A stretch of DNA of 64,000 nucleotides from positions 5,275,703-5,339,702 of the forward strand of contig NZ_CP014870.1 in the NCBI RefSeq assembly GCF_001661075.1. The letters run 5' to 3'. The notes beneath the pieces are model-generated. The model worked only from the letters and a program-made list of their open reading frames with translations. It was not told the origin of the DNA and made no database searches. The translations under genes and the position numbers were made by a program. Below, piece after piece: positions 1-8,463 of this stretch (within the stretch, counting starts at the first letter, position 1; each line of letters opens with the position of its first letter). Source of the stretch: Pseudomonas silesiensis. GTDB lineage: Bacteria > Pseudomonadota > Gammaproteobacteria > Pseudomonadales > Pseudomonadaceae.

Positions 1-664
1 TGGCCTTGCGCAATTGCTCCCGGTCCGGGGCTTTCATCAATTGCTTGCTGATCCGTACCGCTTCCGGTGGCAACTTTTCAAACCGCAACGCCATCTCCCG
101 CGCCTTGGCCAACGCCGCTTCACCACTGTCCAGCGCTTCGGTCGCAATGCCCCATGCGGCCGCTTGCTCACCACTGAAACCTTCGCCCAGCAGCAACAAT
201 TGCGCGGCTTTGGCCTGCCCCAGCAACCGCGGCAGGATCAGGCTGGAACCGAATTCCGGGCACAAACCGAGGTTGACGAACGGCATGCGCAAGCGCGCAT
301 CCGCGCTGATGTACACCAAATCGCAATGCAGCAGCATGGTCGTGCCAATGCCCACCGCAGCACCGGCCACGGCGGCAATCACCGGTTTGCGGCATTCGAG
401 CAGGCTGAGCATGAAATGAAACACCGGGCTGTCGAGACTGGTCGGCGGTTGCATCAGGAAATCGGCGATGTCGTTGCCGGCGGTGAAACACTCGGCAGAC
501 CCGGTGATCAGCACGGCGTTGATTTCCGGGTCCCTGTCGGCCTGTTCCAGCGCTTCGGCCAGGTGGCTGTACATGGCGCGGGTCAGGGCGTTTTTCTTGT
601 CGGGGCGGTTCAGACGCAGGGTCAGCAGGCCGCGTTCGCGCTCAAGTTGGATGGCATTGGTCAT
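1..664 (-). CDS. Enoyl-CoA hydratase/isomerase (crotonase family), 3' end beyond window
   Basis: The reading frame starts at the ATG on the complement of 662-664 and stays open to the window edge, giving 221 codons. Crotonase proteins are usually about 250-270 residues, so a short C-terminal part lies outside. The start MTNAIQLERERG leads into the family N-terminus with LNRPDKKNALT. The oxyanion-hole region is visible as GNDIADF near residue 64 and AGAAVGIGTT near residue 100, followed by GLCPEFGSS. Such enzymes hydrate or isomerise acyl-CoA thioesters in beta-oxidation-type pathways. The substrate cannot be read from sequence. The AGACCTCC upstream of the ATG (TGGAGGT on plus, 664-670) is a fair ribosome site. 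The next gene on the same strand ends 30 bp upstream. Confidence 0.9.
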   Translation of the reverse strand, partial: MTNAIQLERERGLLTLRLNRPDKKNALTRAMYSHLAEALEQADRDPEINAVLITGSAECFTAGNDIADFLMQPPTSLDSPVFHFMLSLLECRKPVIAAVAGAAVGIGTTMLLHCDLVYISADARLRMPFVNLGLCPEFGSSLILPRLLGQAKAAQLLLLGEGFSGEQAAAWGIATEALDSGEAALAKAREMALRFEKLPPEAVRISKQLMKAPDREQLRKA

Positions 665-693
665 GGAGGTCTCGCGTCCGAAAAAATCAGCGC

Positions 694-1629
694 TCAACCG
701 CGCGGCAGAAAAACATCGGCCAGCAGTTGATTGCGCGGCAGTCCCGCCAGGTACAGGCGCCTGGCAAAGGCGTCGACACTGTCGGGGGCCCCGCAGAGTA
801 AAGCCTGGGTTTGCCGGGAAACAAGCCTCAGTTGCGCCAAAGCCGCGGGCAACTCGGCAGGGGTCCACAGTTCGACGCTGAGGTTCGCGCGATTGGCGGC
901 CATGGCTTGCAGGGGTTTGGCCAGATAATGCTCATCGGCATCATGGGCCAGGTGAATGACACGGATCGCGCCCTGGTGGTCCTGACGCAACGCTTCACGC
1001 AAGATGCCGAACAACGGACCCAGCCCGGTACCGGCGGCCATCAGCCACAACGGCCGGGTGTTCCAGTCCACATCGTAATGCAAGGCCCCGCCGCGCAACT
1101 CGCCGAGACGGATCCCATCGCCGATCTTCAATAGACGGGCCGCATCGCTGAATTCCCCAGGCTGGCGACAGTCGAGGTGAAACTCCAGGAAGCGGTCCTC
1201 TTCCGGCAGGCTGGCGAGGGAATAGGGCCGCGCGACGTTGCCCGCCCACAACACCAGATGCTGCCCGGCGCTGTAGCGCAAAGGACGTTCGGGGGTCAGG
1301 CGCAAACGCAATACACTGTTGCTCAACCAATCAACGGCGGCCACCTGGGCCGGTCGTCCGTCCTGCTGCGGGTCGAAGGTGTGTACCTGCAAGTCCTCGA
1401 CCACCTGACACTGGCACGCCAGGCGCCAGCCTTGCTGACGCTGGTCCGCGGTCAAGGCGTCGGGACGGCTATCGCTCGGCAGCCCTTGTACACACTGCAC
1501 CAGGCAGGCATGACAGCTACCGGCGCGGCAGCTGTAGGGCACTGCCACACCGTTGCGATTCAAGGCATCGAGCAGATTGCTACCGGCCGCAACCGACCAT
1601 TGGCGCGCGCCGACTCGTAATTCAGGCAT
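694..1629 (-). CDS. 2Fe-2S ferredoxin-fused FAD/NAD(P)H oxidoreductase
   Basis: Protein of 311 residues. The N-terminal plant-type ferredoxin domain has Cys34, Cys39 and Cys42 in SCRAGSCHAC and a fourth ligand near Cys72 in LACQ. It is followed by a ferredoxin-NADP reductase-like FAD domain (ARPYSLAS around residue 135) and a nucleotide-binding domain (GTGLGPLFG). This order matches iron-sulfur flavoreductases that pass electrons from NAD(P)H through FAD and 2Fe-2S to an oxygenase or another acceptor; the partner is not evident. An in-frame ATG at 1635 exists, but GGAG at 1637-1640 on the complement is spaced correctly only for the ATG at 1629, so that start is chosen. It may be cotranscribed with the hydratase. 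Confidence 0.88.
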   Translation of the reverse strand: MPELRVGARQWSVAAGSNLLDALNRNGVAVPYSCRAGSCHACLVQCVQGLPSDSRPDALTADQRQQGWRLACQCQVVEDLQVHTFDPQQDGRPAQVAAVDWLSNSVLRLRLTPERPLRYSAGQHLVLWAGNVARPYSLASLPEEDRFLEFHLDCRQPGEFSDAARLLKIGDGIRLGELRGGALHYDVDWNTRPLWLMAAGTGLGPLFGILREALRQDHQGAIRVIHLAHDADEHYLAKPLQAMAANRANLSVELWTPAELPAALAQLRLVSRQTQALLCGAPDSVDAFARRLYLAGLPRNQLLADVFLPRG

Positions 1630-1732
1630 CCACATTCTCCTATGCCGTCGGCATCAATAACACATCCCTTACCCCGCTGTAGTGTACCTATGCGACCAAC
1701 GTTTGACCGAGCAGGCGTGTGCAGGGCATCGA

Positions 1733-1758
1733 GGCGCGGTATACTGCCGCGCCTTTTT
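1733..1758 (+). terminator. GC-rich hairpin with T tract upstream of fumarase
   Basis: GGCGCGG at 1733-1739 pairs with CCGCGCC at 1747-1753 across a 7-nt loop and is followed by five Ts. It lies between divergent genes, 110 bp before the fumarase start, so it may be an attenuator or leader structure. The loop contains TATACT, so the same bases could instead be a -10 element. Confidence 0.35.
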
Positions 1759-1869
1759 AGCGTCGCGCCAGCTTGCCCGGCGTGCCTTGAAAGGTGCTTG
1801 CAACCGACCGATGCACCCAAGCTGCAAGCACCTTATTGAATGTTCCCGTCTTTTAGAGGAGCGCGACTC

Positions 1870-3393
1870 ATGACCGTGATCAAGCAAGACGACCTGATTC
1901 AGAGCGTTGCCGACGCCCTGCAGTTCATTTCCTATTACCACCCCGTCGACTTCATCCAGGCGATGCACGAAGCCTACCTGCGCGAAGAATCGCCAGCGGC
2001 CCGTGACTCCATGGCGCAAATCCTGATCAACTCGCGCATGTGTGCCACCGGCCACCGCCCGATCTGCCAGGACACCGGCATCGTCACCGTCTTCGTCCGC
2101 GTGGGCATGGACGTGCGTTGGGATGGCGCCACCATGGGCCTGGACGACATGATCAACGAAGGCGTGCGCCGGGCTTACAACCTGCCGGAAAACGTCCTGC
2201 GCGCTTCGATCCTCGCCGACCCGGCGGGCGCTCGCAAGAACACCAAGGACAACACCCCGGCCGTTATCCACTACTCCATCGTTCCGGGCAATACCGTGGA
2301 AGTGGACGTGGCGGCCAAGGGCGGCGGTTCCGAGAACAAGTCGAAAATGGCCATGCTCAACCCGTCCGACTCGATTGTCGACTGGGTGCTGAAGACCGTC
2401 CCGGAAATGGGCGCCGGCTGGTGCCCACCGGGCATGCTCGGCATCGGCATCGGCGGCACCGCCGAGAAAGCCGCAGTGATGGCCAAGGAAGTGTTGATGG
2501 AATCCATCGACATTCATGAGCTGAAGAAGCGCGGCCCGTCCAACCGTATCGAAGAGATGCGCCTGGAGCTGTTCGAGAAGGTCAACCAACTGGGCATCGG
2601 CGCCCAGGGCCTGGGTGGCCTGACCACCGTGCTCGACGTGAAAATCATGGATTACCCGACACACGCAGCTTCGTTGCCGGTGTGCATGATCCCGAACTGC
2701 GCCGCCACCCGTCACGCGCACTTCGTGCTGGATGGCTCCGGTCCGGCCTCCCTGGAAGCGCCACCGCTGGACGCCTACCCGGAAATCGTCTGGGAAGCAG
2801 GCCCGTCGGCCCGTCGCGTCAACCTCGATACCCTGACCCCGGAAGACGTGCAGAGCTGGAAGCCGGGCGAAACCGTCCTGCTCAACGGCAAGATGCTCAC
2901 CGGTCGCGACGCTGCGCACAAGCGCATGGTCGAGATGCTGAACAAGGGTGAAACCCTGCCGGTGGACCTCAAGGGTCGCTTCATCTACTACGTCGGCCCG
3001 GTTGATCCGGTGCGCGAAGAAGTAGTGGGCCCTGCCGGTCCGACCACCGCGACGCGGATGGACAAGTTCACCCGTCAGATCCTCGAGCAAACCGGCCTGC
3101 TGGGCATGATCGGCAAATCCGAACGCGGCCCGACCGCGATCGAAGCGATCAAGGACCACAAAGCCGTCTACCTGATGGCGGTCGGCGGCGCGGCTTACCT
3201 GGTGGCGCAAGCCATCAAGAAATCCCGCGTGGTGGCTTTCGCCGAACTGGGTATGGAAGCGATCTACGAGTTCGACGTGAAAGACATGCCGGTAACCGTT
3301 GCGGTGGATAGCAAGGGTGAATCGGTGCACATCACCGGTCCTGCCATCTGGCAGAAAAAGATCAGTGAAAGCCTGGCAGTAGAAGTGCAGTAA
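1870..3393 (+). CDS. fumA: Class I (4Fe-4S) fumarate hydratase
   Basis: Predicted product of 507 residues, the usual length of single-chain class I fumarases. It interconverts fumarate and L-malate in the TCA cycle. Cluster-type cysteine motifs are seen in CATGHRPICQDTG (Cys58, Cys66) and near residues 272-277 in VCMIPNCAATRH. Glycine-rich GIGIGGTAEKA and the C-terminal fumarase beta domain with TATRMDKF and the GGAAYL stretch are present. The frame is open upstream to 1840, but AGAGGAG at 1855-1861 fits the ATG at 1870, giving MTVIKQDDLI. A strong rho-independent terminator follows directly. Class I enzymes carry an oxygen-labile cluster, which fits iron-dependent regulation, but no Fur site was found here. 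Confidence 0.96.
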   Translation: MTVIKQDDLIQSVADALQFISYYHPVDFIQAMHEAYLREESPAARDSMAQILINSRMCATGHRPICQDTGIVTVFVRVGMDVRWDGATMGLDDMINEGVRRAYNLPENVLRASILADPAGARKNTKDNTPAVIHYSIVPGNTVEVDVAAKGGGSENKSKMAMLNPSDSIVDWVLKTVPEMGAGWCPPGMLGIGIGGTAEKAAVMAKEVLMESIDIHELKKRGPSNRIEEMRLELFEKVNQLGIGAQGLGGLTTVLDVKIMDYPTHAASLPVCMIPNCAATRHAHFVLDGSGPASLEAPPLDAYPEIVWEAGPSARRVNLDTLTPEDVQSWKPGETVLLNGKMLTGRDAAHKRMVEMLNKGETLPVDLKGRFIYYVGPVDPVREEVVGPAGPTTATRMDKFTRQILEQTGLLGMIGKSERGPTAIEAIKDHKAVYLMAVGGAAYLVAQAIKKSRVVAFAELGMEAIYEFDVKDMPVTVAVDSKGESVHITGPAIWQKKISESLAVEVQ

Positions 3394-3411
3394 GCGCTTC
3401 GACTGACAAAG

Positions 3412-3450
3412 AAAAGGCGACAGGAGCAGGCTCCTGTCGCCTTTTTTTTT
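3412..3450 (+). terminator. Rho-independent terminator of the fumarase gene
   Basis: A perfect 12-bp inverted repeat (GGCGACAGGAGC at 3416-3427, complement at 3430-3441) is followed by nine Ts. The A run before it could make it work in both directions. Confidence 0.93.
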
Positions 3451-3462
3451 GCCACGCATCAC

Positions 3463-3563
3463 CCTGTAGGAGCGAAGCTTGCTCGCGAAGGACGTGAACG
3501 ACTACGTGTTTATTCTGATTTGACGCGTCGCACTCAAGTACTTCGCGAGCAAGCTCCTACAGG
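3463..3563. repeat. REPIN (paired inverted REP)
   Basis: Two REP palindromes face each other: CCTGTAGGAGCGAAGCTTGC at the left and its near-complement ending in CTCCTACAGG at the right, with about 50 bp between. It sits between the fumarase terminator and the sensor kinase gene. Confidence 0.9.
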
Positions 3564-3611
3564 AGGCACGGTGCTCATGTTATGGTGCGCGCCCTCCGTA
3601 TACATTGTGTA

Positions 3612-5387
3612 ATGCCCCGCATGTTCGAGTCTTCCCGCCCCCTGCGCCTGACGCTGTACGTCTTTTTAATCCTGGCTGGCGCAGTCCTCGCAGCCACCCT
3701 GGCCATACGTCACGCCGAACGCCAGGCCCTGGTGGAAGACGCTGCCCGCGCGAACCAGCAATTGGGTCTCTATGCCACATCGCTGCACACCCTGATCGAA
3801 CGCTACCGCGCCCTGCCCGTCGTGCTCGCCCTGGACCCGGAACTGCGTTCGGCGCTCAAGGGCCCGCTGAGCCCTGAGCAGCAGGATGCGTTGAATCGCA
3901 AACTGGAACAGATCAACGGCGCAGCCCAATCCTCGACCCTGGAACTGCTCGATCACACCGGCCTTGCCATCGCCGCGAGCAATTGGCGCTTGCCCAGCAG
4001 TTACGTCGGCCACAACTACAGTTTTCGCCCCTATTTCAGCCAGACCCGCACCCAGGGCACCGGGCGCTTTTATGCGGTGGGGGTGACCAGCGGCATTCCA
4101 GGTTACTTCCTGTCCAGTGCGGTCACCGATGACGATGGCCGGTTTCTCGGCGCGATGGTGGTGAAGCTTGAATTTCCGGAGCTGGAACGCGAATGGCGTC
4201 AGGGCAGCGACACGCTGCTGGTCAGTGACGCCCGCGGAATCATTTTCATCGCCAATCAGCCGGGCTGGCGCTATCGCCTGTTGCAACCGTTGAGCGATAG
4301 CGATCACGCCGAGTTGAAAGCCACCCGCCAATACGACAAGCAGCCGCTGACCCCGTTGAAGTTTGAATCGCTGCACCGCTTCGATGACAACAGTGACCTC
4401 GCCCGAGTCGAGGGTCCGGAGGGCAACGCCGACTATCTGTGGGAATCCCTGCCGCTGACGGCCGAAGGCTGGACCTTGCATCTGTTGCGCCGCCCGCAAG
4501 TCGCGTTCGAAGACATTCGCAACGCCGCGCTCGCCGCTGCCGGTTCGTGGCTGGCACTGGTGTTCCTGCTGCTGTTCCTCAACCAGCGCTGGCGTCTGGC
4601 AAAAATGCGCCAGCGCAGCCGCGAAGAGCTCGAACAATTAGTCGAAGAACGCACCCGCGACCTGCGCACCGCCCAGGACGGCCTGGTGCAATCGGCCAAA
4701 CTCGCCGCCCTCGGCCAGATGTCCGCCGCATTGGCCCACGAAATCAACCAACCGCTGACCGCGCAACGCATGCAGCTTGCCACGCTGCGACTGTTGCTCG
4801 ATCACGGCCGGGTCGACGACGCTTACAAGGCGCTCAAACCGGTGGATGACATGCTGACGCGCATGGCCGCCCTCACCGGTCATTTGAAAACCTTCGCCCG
4901 CAAAAGCCCAAGTGGCTTGCGCGAACGCCTCGACCTGGCGGCGGTGGTGGACCAATCCCTTGAGCTGCTCGATACCCGGCTGCGCGATGAGCAGGTCAGC
5001 ACCGTGCTGCACCTGACACGTCCGGCCTGGGTACGCGGTGATGCGATCCGCCTGGAACAGGTGCTGATCAATCTGCTGCGCAACGCCCTCGACGCGATGC
5101 GGGACAAACCCTGCAAACGCCTGGAAATCCGCCTCGAAGCAGACGAACAACAGTGGCGTCTGAGCGTGATCGACAATGGCACTGGCATCGCCGAGGAAAA
5201 TCTGGCGAAGGTGTTCGATCCGTTCTTCACCACCAAACCGGTGGGCGATGGCCTGGGCATCGGTCTGGCGGTATCCTTCGCCATCGTGCACGAATCGGGT
5301 GGACGCCTGAGTGCCGATAATCACGTCAACGGCGCGGTATTCACCCTCACCTTGCCGATCGATCCAGAGGCCAATGGCGCATGCTGA
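3612..5387 (+). CDS. DctB/MifS-type sensor histidine kinase
   Basis: Predicted membrane kinase of 591 residues. One transmembrane helix lies at about 11-31, a periplasmic sensory region (double-Cache/PAS-like, with SFRPYFSQT typical of DctB relatives) follows, and a second helix lies near 305-325. Then come a coiled linker, a HisKA domain with the phospho-acceptor His376 in ALAHEINQPL, and an HATPase domain with NLLRNALDAM, DNGTG and GLGIGLAVS. This family senses C4- or C5-dicarboxylates. The stop overlaps the start of the response-regulator gene (ATGCTGA), so the two are translationally coupled. The transporter next door favours a MifS-like role (alpha-ketoglutarate sensing in P. aeruginosa) over DctB. 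The start is uncertain: in-frame ATGs exist at 3582, 3612 and 3621, none with a strong ribosome site. Confidence 0.85.
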   Translation: MPRMFESSRPLRLTLYVFLILAGAVLAATLAIRHAERQALVEDAARANQQLGLYATSLHTLIERYRALPVVLALDPELRSALKGPLSPEQQDALNRKLEQINGAAQSSTLELLDHTGLAIAASNWRLPSSYVGHNYSFRPYFSQTRTQGTGRFYAVGVTSGIPGYFLSSAVTDDDGRFLGAMVVKLEFPELEREWRQGSDTLLVSDARGIIFIANQPGWRYRLLQPLSDSDHAELKATRQYDKQPLTPLKFESLHRFDDNSDLARVEGPEGNADYLWESLPLTAEGWTLHLLRRPQVAFEDIRNAALAAAGSWLALVFLLLFLNQRWRLAKMRQRSREELEQLVEERTRDLRTAQDGLVQSAKLAALGQMSAALAHEINQPLTAQRMQLATLRLLLDHGRVDDAYKALKPVDDMLTRMAALTGHLKTFARKSPSGLRERLDLAAVVDQSLELLDTRLRDEQVSTVLHLTRPAWVRGDAIRLEQVLINLLRNALDAMRDKPCKRLEIRLEADEQQWRLSVIDNGTGIAEENLAKVFDPFFTTKPVGDGLGIGLAVSFAIVHESGGRLSADNHVNGAVFTLTLPIDPEANGAC

Positions 5388-6715
5388 ATTCAGTGATAGT
5401 GGTCGACGATGAAAGCAGCATCCGCGACGCCGTCGAACAATGGCTGAGTCTGTCGGGTTTCGAGGTGCAGCTGTTCAGCCGTGCCGATGAATGCCTGGCG
5501 CAGTTGCCGGAACATTTCCCCGGGGTGATCCTCAGCGACGTGCGCATGCCCGGCATGACCGGCCTGGAACTGCTGGCCGAAGTGCAGCGCCGGGATGCCG
5601 ATCTGCCGGTGATCCTGCTGACCGGCCACGGCGATGTGCCGATGGCGGTCGAAGCGATGCGCGATGGCGCCTACGATTTCCTCGAAAAGCCCTTCAGCCC
5701 CGAGACCCTGCTGGGCAGCCTGCGGCGCGCGCTGGACAAGCGCCGGCTGGTCCTGGAAAACCGGGCCCTGCACGCGCAGGCAGACAATCGCGCCAGACTC
5801 GATGCCACGTTGCTGGGTGTATCCCGGAGCCTGCAGACCTTGCGTCGACAGGTGCTGGACCTGGCGGCGCTGCCGGTCAACGTGCTGATCCGCGGTGAAA
5901 CCGGCAGTGGCAAGGAGCTGGTTGCCCGTTGCCTGCATGATTTCGGACCACGAGCAGCCAAGCCCTTTGTGGCGTTGAACTGCGCGGCGATTCCCGAACA
6001 GTTGTTCGAGGCCGAGCTGTTCGGTCATGAAAGCGGCGCGTTCACCGGCGCTCAGGGCAAGCGCATCGGCAAACTCGAATACGCCGATGGCGGCACGCTG
6101 TTTCTCGATGAAATCGAAAGCATGCCCCTGGCCCAGCAGGTGAAATTGCTGCGGGTGTTGCAGGAGCAGAAGCTCGAGCGACTGGGCTCCAACCAGAGCA
6201 TCCGCGTGGATTTGCGGATCATTGCCGCGACCAAACCCGACTTGCTGGACGAAGCGCGGGCCGGACGTTTTCGTGAGGATCTGGCCTATCGCCTGAACGT
6301 GGCCGAATTGCGCTTGCCACCGTTGCGCGATCGGCGCGAAGACATTCCACTGTTGTTCGAGTCGTTTGCGCACAGCGCCGCCGAGCGCCTGGGGCGCACC
6401 TTCCCCCCGTTGAGCGGGCCGCAGTTGAGCCATCTGCTGAGCCACGACTGGCCGGGCAACGTGCGTGAACTGGCGAATGTCGCCGAGCGGCAGGTGCTGG
6501 GACTGGACGAGCCGGAACCACCGGGCGTCGAGCCCGGGCAATCGCTGGCGGCGCAGCAGGAAGCGTTTGAGGCGCACTGCCTGCGCGCGGCATTGACCCG
6601 GCACAAAGGTGATGTGAAAGCGGTGCTCGAAGAACTGCAACTGCCGCGCCGAACCTTCAATGAAAAGATGCAGCGGCATGGTTTGACCCGCGAGATGTTT
6701 GTGCCCGACAGCTGA
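5381..6715 (+). CDS. Sigma-54-dependent response regulator (DctD/MifR type)
   Basis: A 444-residue NtrC-family activator with three domains in order. The receiver domain has acidic pocket Asp9/Asp10, phospho-acceptor Asp53 in LSDVRMPGMTG and lysine in EKPFSPE. The AAA+ domain has Walker A GETGSGKE, the sigma-54 contact loop GAFTGA and Walker B GTLFLDEIE. The C-terminus holds a Fis-type helix-turn-helix (VKAVLEELQLPRRTFNEKMQRHG). The start overlaps the kinase stop by 7 nt. The next gene has a sigma-54 promoter and an upstream palindrome, which makes that transporter the obvious target. MifR of P. aeruginosa activates an alpha-ketoglutarate transporter with RpoN; orthology here is inferred from family and context. 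Confidence 0.88.
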   Translation: MLNSVIVVDDESSIRDAVEQWLSLSGFEVQLFSRADECLAQLPEHFPGVILSDVRMPGMTGLELLAEVQRRDADLPVILLTGHGDVPMAVEAMRDGAYDFLEKPFSPETLLGSLRRALDKRRLVLENRALHAQADNRARLDATLLGVSRSLQTLRRQVLDLAALPVNVLIRGETGSGKELVARCLHDFGPRAAKPFVALNCAAIPEQLFEAELFGHESGAFTGAQGKRIGKLEYADGGTLFLDEIESMPLAQQVKLLRVLQEQKLERLGSNQSIRVDLRIIAATKPDLLDEARAGRFREDLAYRLNVAELRLPPLRDRREDIPLLFESFAHSAAERLGRTFPPLSGPQLSHLLSHDWPGNVRELANVAERQVLGLDEPEPPGVEPGQSLAAQQEAFEAHCLRAALTRHKGDVKAVLEELQLPRRTFNEKMQRHGLTREMFVPDS

Positions 6716-6725
6716 GTTTTGTGGC

Positions 6726-6846
6726 GCCTGTACCGGCCCTTTCGCTGGCAAGCCAGCTCCCACAGGTATTGTTTGTGAACACAAAATTTGTGGTCGACAA
6801 CAATCCCTGTGGGAGCGGGCTTGCCCGCGAAGAGTCCGGTACAGGC
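6726..6846. repeat. REPIN between regulator and transporter genes
   Basis: Left arm TACCGGCCC...AGCTCCCACAGG (6731-6766) and right arm CCTGTGGGAGCGGGC...GGTACAGG (6806-6845) form an imperfect inverted pair. It lies just upstream of the probable enhancer sites. Confidence 0.85.
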
Positions 6847-6899
6847 AGAATAAATCCCGCCCCCCTGATAAGCAATTTTCCGCTCACACCCTCTCTGCG

Positions 6900-6919
6900 A
6901 TGAGCGGATTTCCGCTCAT
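6900..6919. promoter_or_regulatory. Palindromic activator (UAS) site for the dicarboxylate transporter
   Basis: ATGAGCGGA (6900-6908), TT, TCCGCTCAT (6911-6919): a perfect 9-bp inverted repeat ending about 40 bp before the -24 element. A second copy of the half TTTCCGCTCA lies at about 6877-6886 as part of a degenerate palindrome. Spacing and symmetry fit an NtrC-family enhancer site for the regulator encoded at 5381. Confidence 0.6.
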
Positions 6920-6957
6920 ATAGTCCTGCAAACCCCTCTAAACCGGCCCTCCCCCAA

Positions 6958-6975
6958 TTGGCACAGCTCCTGCTA
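6958..6975 (+). promoter_or_regulatory. Sigma-54 (-24/-12) promoter
   Basis: TTGGCACAGCTCCTGCTA carries GG at 6960-6961 and GC at 6972-6973, exactly 12 bp apart as required for RpoN, within TTGGCAC-N5-TGC. It is 62 bp upstream of the transporter start and downstream of the palindrome, in the classical arrangement. Confidence 0.78.
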
Positions 6976-7009
6976 TAGCCCCTGCAGGCCGCGTTTAATC
7001 GCGCTCCAC

Positions 7010-7017
7010 AAAAACAA
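7010..7017 (+). promoter_or_regulatory. Candidate Hfq/Crc CA motif in transporter leader
   Basis: AAAAACAA fits the AAnAAnAA motif bound by Hfq with Crc in Pseudomonas catabolite repression. It ends 7 nt before the GAAGGA ribosome site, a typical location for translational repression. The motif is short, so chance matches are possible. Confidence 0.4.
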
Positions 7018-7036
7018 TTAAACGAAGGATCCTTCA

Positions 7037-8356
7037 ATGGATAACTCCAATACCCTGCCCCTTGGGTCGGTTGCCGCGCCGGTCAAAGCAAGAACCACCG
7101 CCAGCCGCATCAAGTCGATCTTCAGCGGCTCTGTGGGCAACATGGTCGAGTGGTATGACTGGTATGTCTACGCTGCCTTCTCCCTGTACTTCGCCAAGGC
7201 CTTTTTCCCCAAAGGCGACACCACCGCCCAGCTTCTGAACACGGCCGCCATCTTCGCCGTGGGCTTCCTGATGCGCCCGATCGGCGGCTGGCTGATGGGC
7301 CTGTATGCCGACAAAGTCGGGCGCAAAGCCGCGTTGATGGCGTCGGTCTACCTGATGTGCTTCGGCTCGCTGCTGATCGCCCTGAGCCCCGGCTATGAAA
7401 CCATCGGCATCGGCGCGCCGATCCTGCTGGTGTTTGCCCGCTTGCTGCAGGGCCTGTCGGTCGGTGGCGAGTACGGCACCTCGGCGACTTACCTCAGCGA
7501 AATGGCCACCAAGGAACGTCGCGGCTTCTTCTCCAGCTTCCAGTACGTGACCCTGATCTCGGGTCAGCTCATCGCGCTGGGCGTGCTGATCGTGCTGCAA
7601 AACACCCTCACCACCGAAGAGTTGTACGCCTGGGGCTGGCGCATTCCGTTCGCCATCGGCGCGCTGTGTGCCGTCGTTGCGCTGTACCTGCGTCGCGGCA
7701 TGGAAGAAACCGAGTCGTTCACCAAGAAAGAGAAGGCCAAGGAAAGCGCCATGCGCACCTTGATGCGCCATCCGAAGGAACTGATGACCGTGGTCGGCCT
7801 GACCATGGGCGGCACCCTGGCGTTCTACACCTACACCACCTACATGCAGAAATACCTGGTGAACACGGTCGGCATGAGCATCTCCGACTCCACCACCATC
7901 TCGGCTGCCACGCTGTTCCTGTTCATGTGCCTGCAACCGCTCGTTGGCGGGCTGTCGGATAAAATCGGTCGTCGGCCAATCCTGATTGCCTTCGGCATCC
8001 TGGGGACGCTGTTCACCGTGCCGATCCTCACCACCCTTCATACCATCACCACCTGGTGGGGCGCGTTCTTCCTGATCATGGCGGCACTGATCATCGTCAG
8101 CGGCTACACCTCGATCAACGCGGTGGTCAAAGCCGAACTGTTCCCGACGGAAATCCGTGCGCTGGGCGTTGGTTTGCCGTACGCACTGACCGTGTCGATC
8201 TTCGGCGGCACCGCTGAATACATCGCGCTGTGGTTCAAGAGCATCGGTATGGAAACCGGCTACTACTGGTATGTCACTGCGTGCATTGCCGTGTCGCTGC
8301 TGGTCTACATCACCATGAAAGACACCCGCAAGCATTCGCGGATCGAGACGGACTGA
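7037..8356 (+). CDS. MFS dicarboxylate (alpha-ketoglutarate-type) permease, KgtP family
   Basis: A 439-residue protein of the metabolite:H+ symporter branch of the major facilitator superfamily, with about 12 hydrophobic segments. Hallmarks are NMVEWYDWYVYA at the start, GGWLMGLYADKVGRKAAL after helix 2, LLQGLSVGGEYGTSATYLSE, and GLSDKIGRRP in the second half. Relatives import alpha-ketoglutarate, shikimate or proline/betaine; the adjacent dicarboxylate-type two-component system and sigma-54 promoter favour a C5- or C4-dicarboxylate. GAAGGA precedes the ATG. Expression is predicted to need RpoN plus the regulator at 5381, with possible Crc repression at the leader. Confidence 0.9.
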   Translation: MDNSNTLPLGSVAAPVKARTTASRIKSIFSGSVGNMVEWYDWYVYAAFSLYFAKAFFPKGDTTAQLLNTAAIFAVGFLMRPIGGWLMGLYADKVGRKAALMASVYLMCFGSLLIALSPGYETIGIGAPILLVFARLLQGLSVGGEYGTSATYLSEMATKERRGFFSSFQYVTLISGQLIALGVLIVLQNTLTTEELYAWGWRIPFAIGALCAVVALYLRRGMEETESFTKKEKAKESAMRTLMRHPKELMTVVGLTMGGTLAFYTYTTYMQKYLVNTVGMSISDSTTISAATLFLFMCLQPLVGGLSDKIGRRPILIAFGILGTLFTVPILTTLHTITTWWGAFFLIMAALIIVSGYTSINAVVKAELFPTEIRALGVGLPYALTVSIFGGTAEYIALWFKSIGMETGYYWYVTACIAVSLLVYITMKDTRKHSRIETD

Positions 8357-8426
8357 TCCTGATGTAAACAAACTGTCACACAAGCGCGAAGCCGGATTAA
8401 TCGTCGGTTAATGCCCTCCATGGACC

Positions 8427-8457
8427 CTCCAGGTGTCTGATTTATAAGCACCTGGAG
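8427..8457 (+). promoter_or_regulatory. Perfect hairpin that sequesters a ribosome-binding site
   Basis: CTCCAGGTG (8427-8435) is perfectly complementary to CACCTGGAG (8449-8457) across a 13-nt AT-rich loop. The 3' arm ends in the GGAG that serves the ATG at 8464. Formation of the stem would hide the Shine-Dalgarno, so translation may be conditional. Confidence 0.5.
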
Positions 8458-8463
8458 TGCCCC

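Noticed and set aside
1733..1758. Firm promoter call on TATACT
   Set aside because: No -35 hexamer at 16-18 bp; the bases are better explained as the loop of a hairpin.
1669..3462. Long open frame on the minus strand opposite the fumarase gene (597 codons)
   Set aside because: It is antisense to a clear fumarase, has His/Arg/Gly-rich shadow composition typical of high-GC DNA and no ribosome site.
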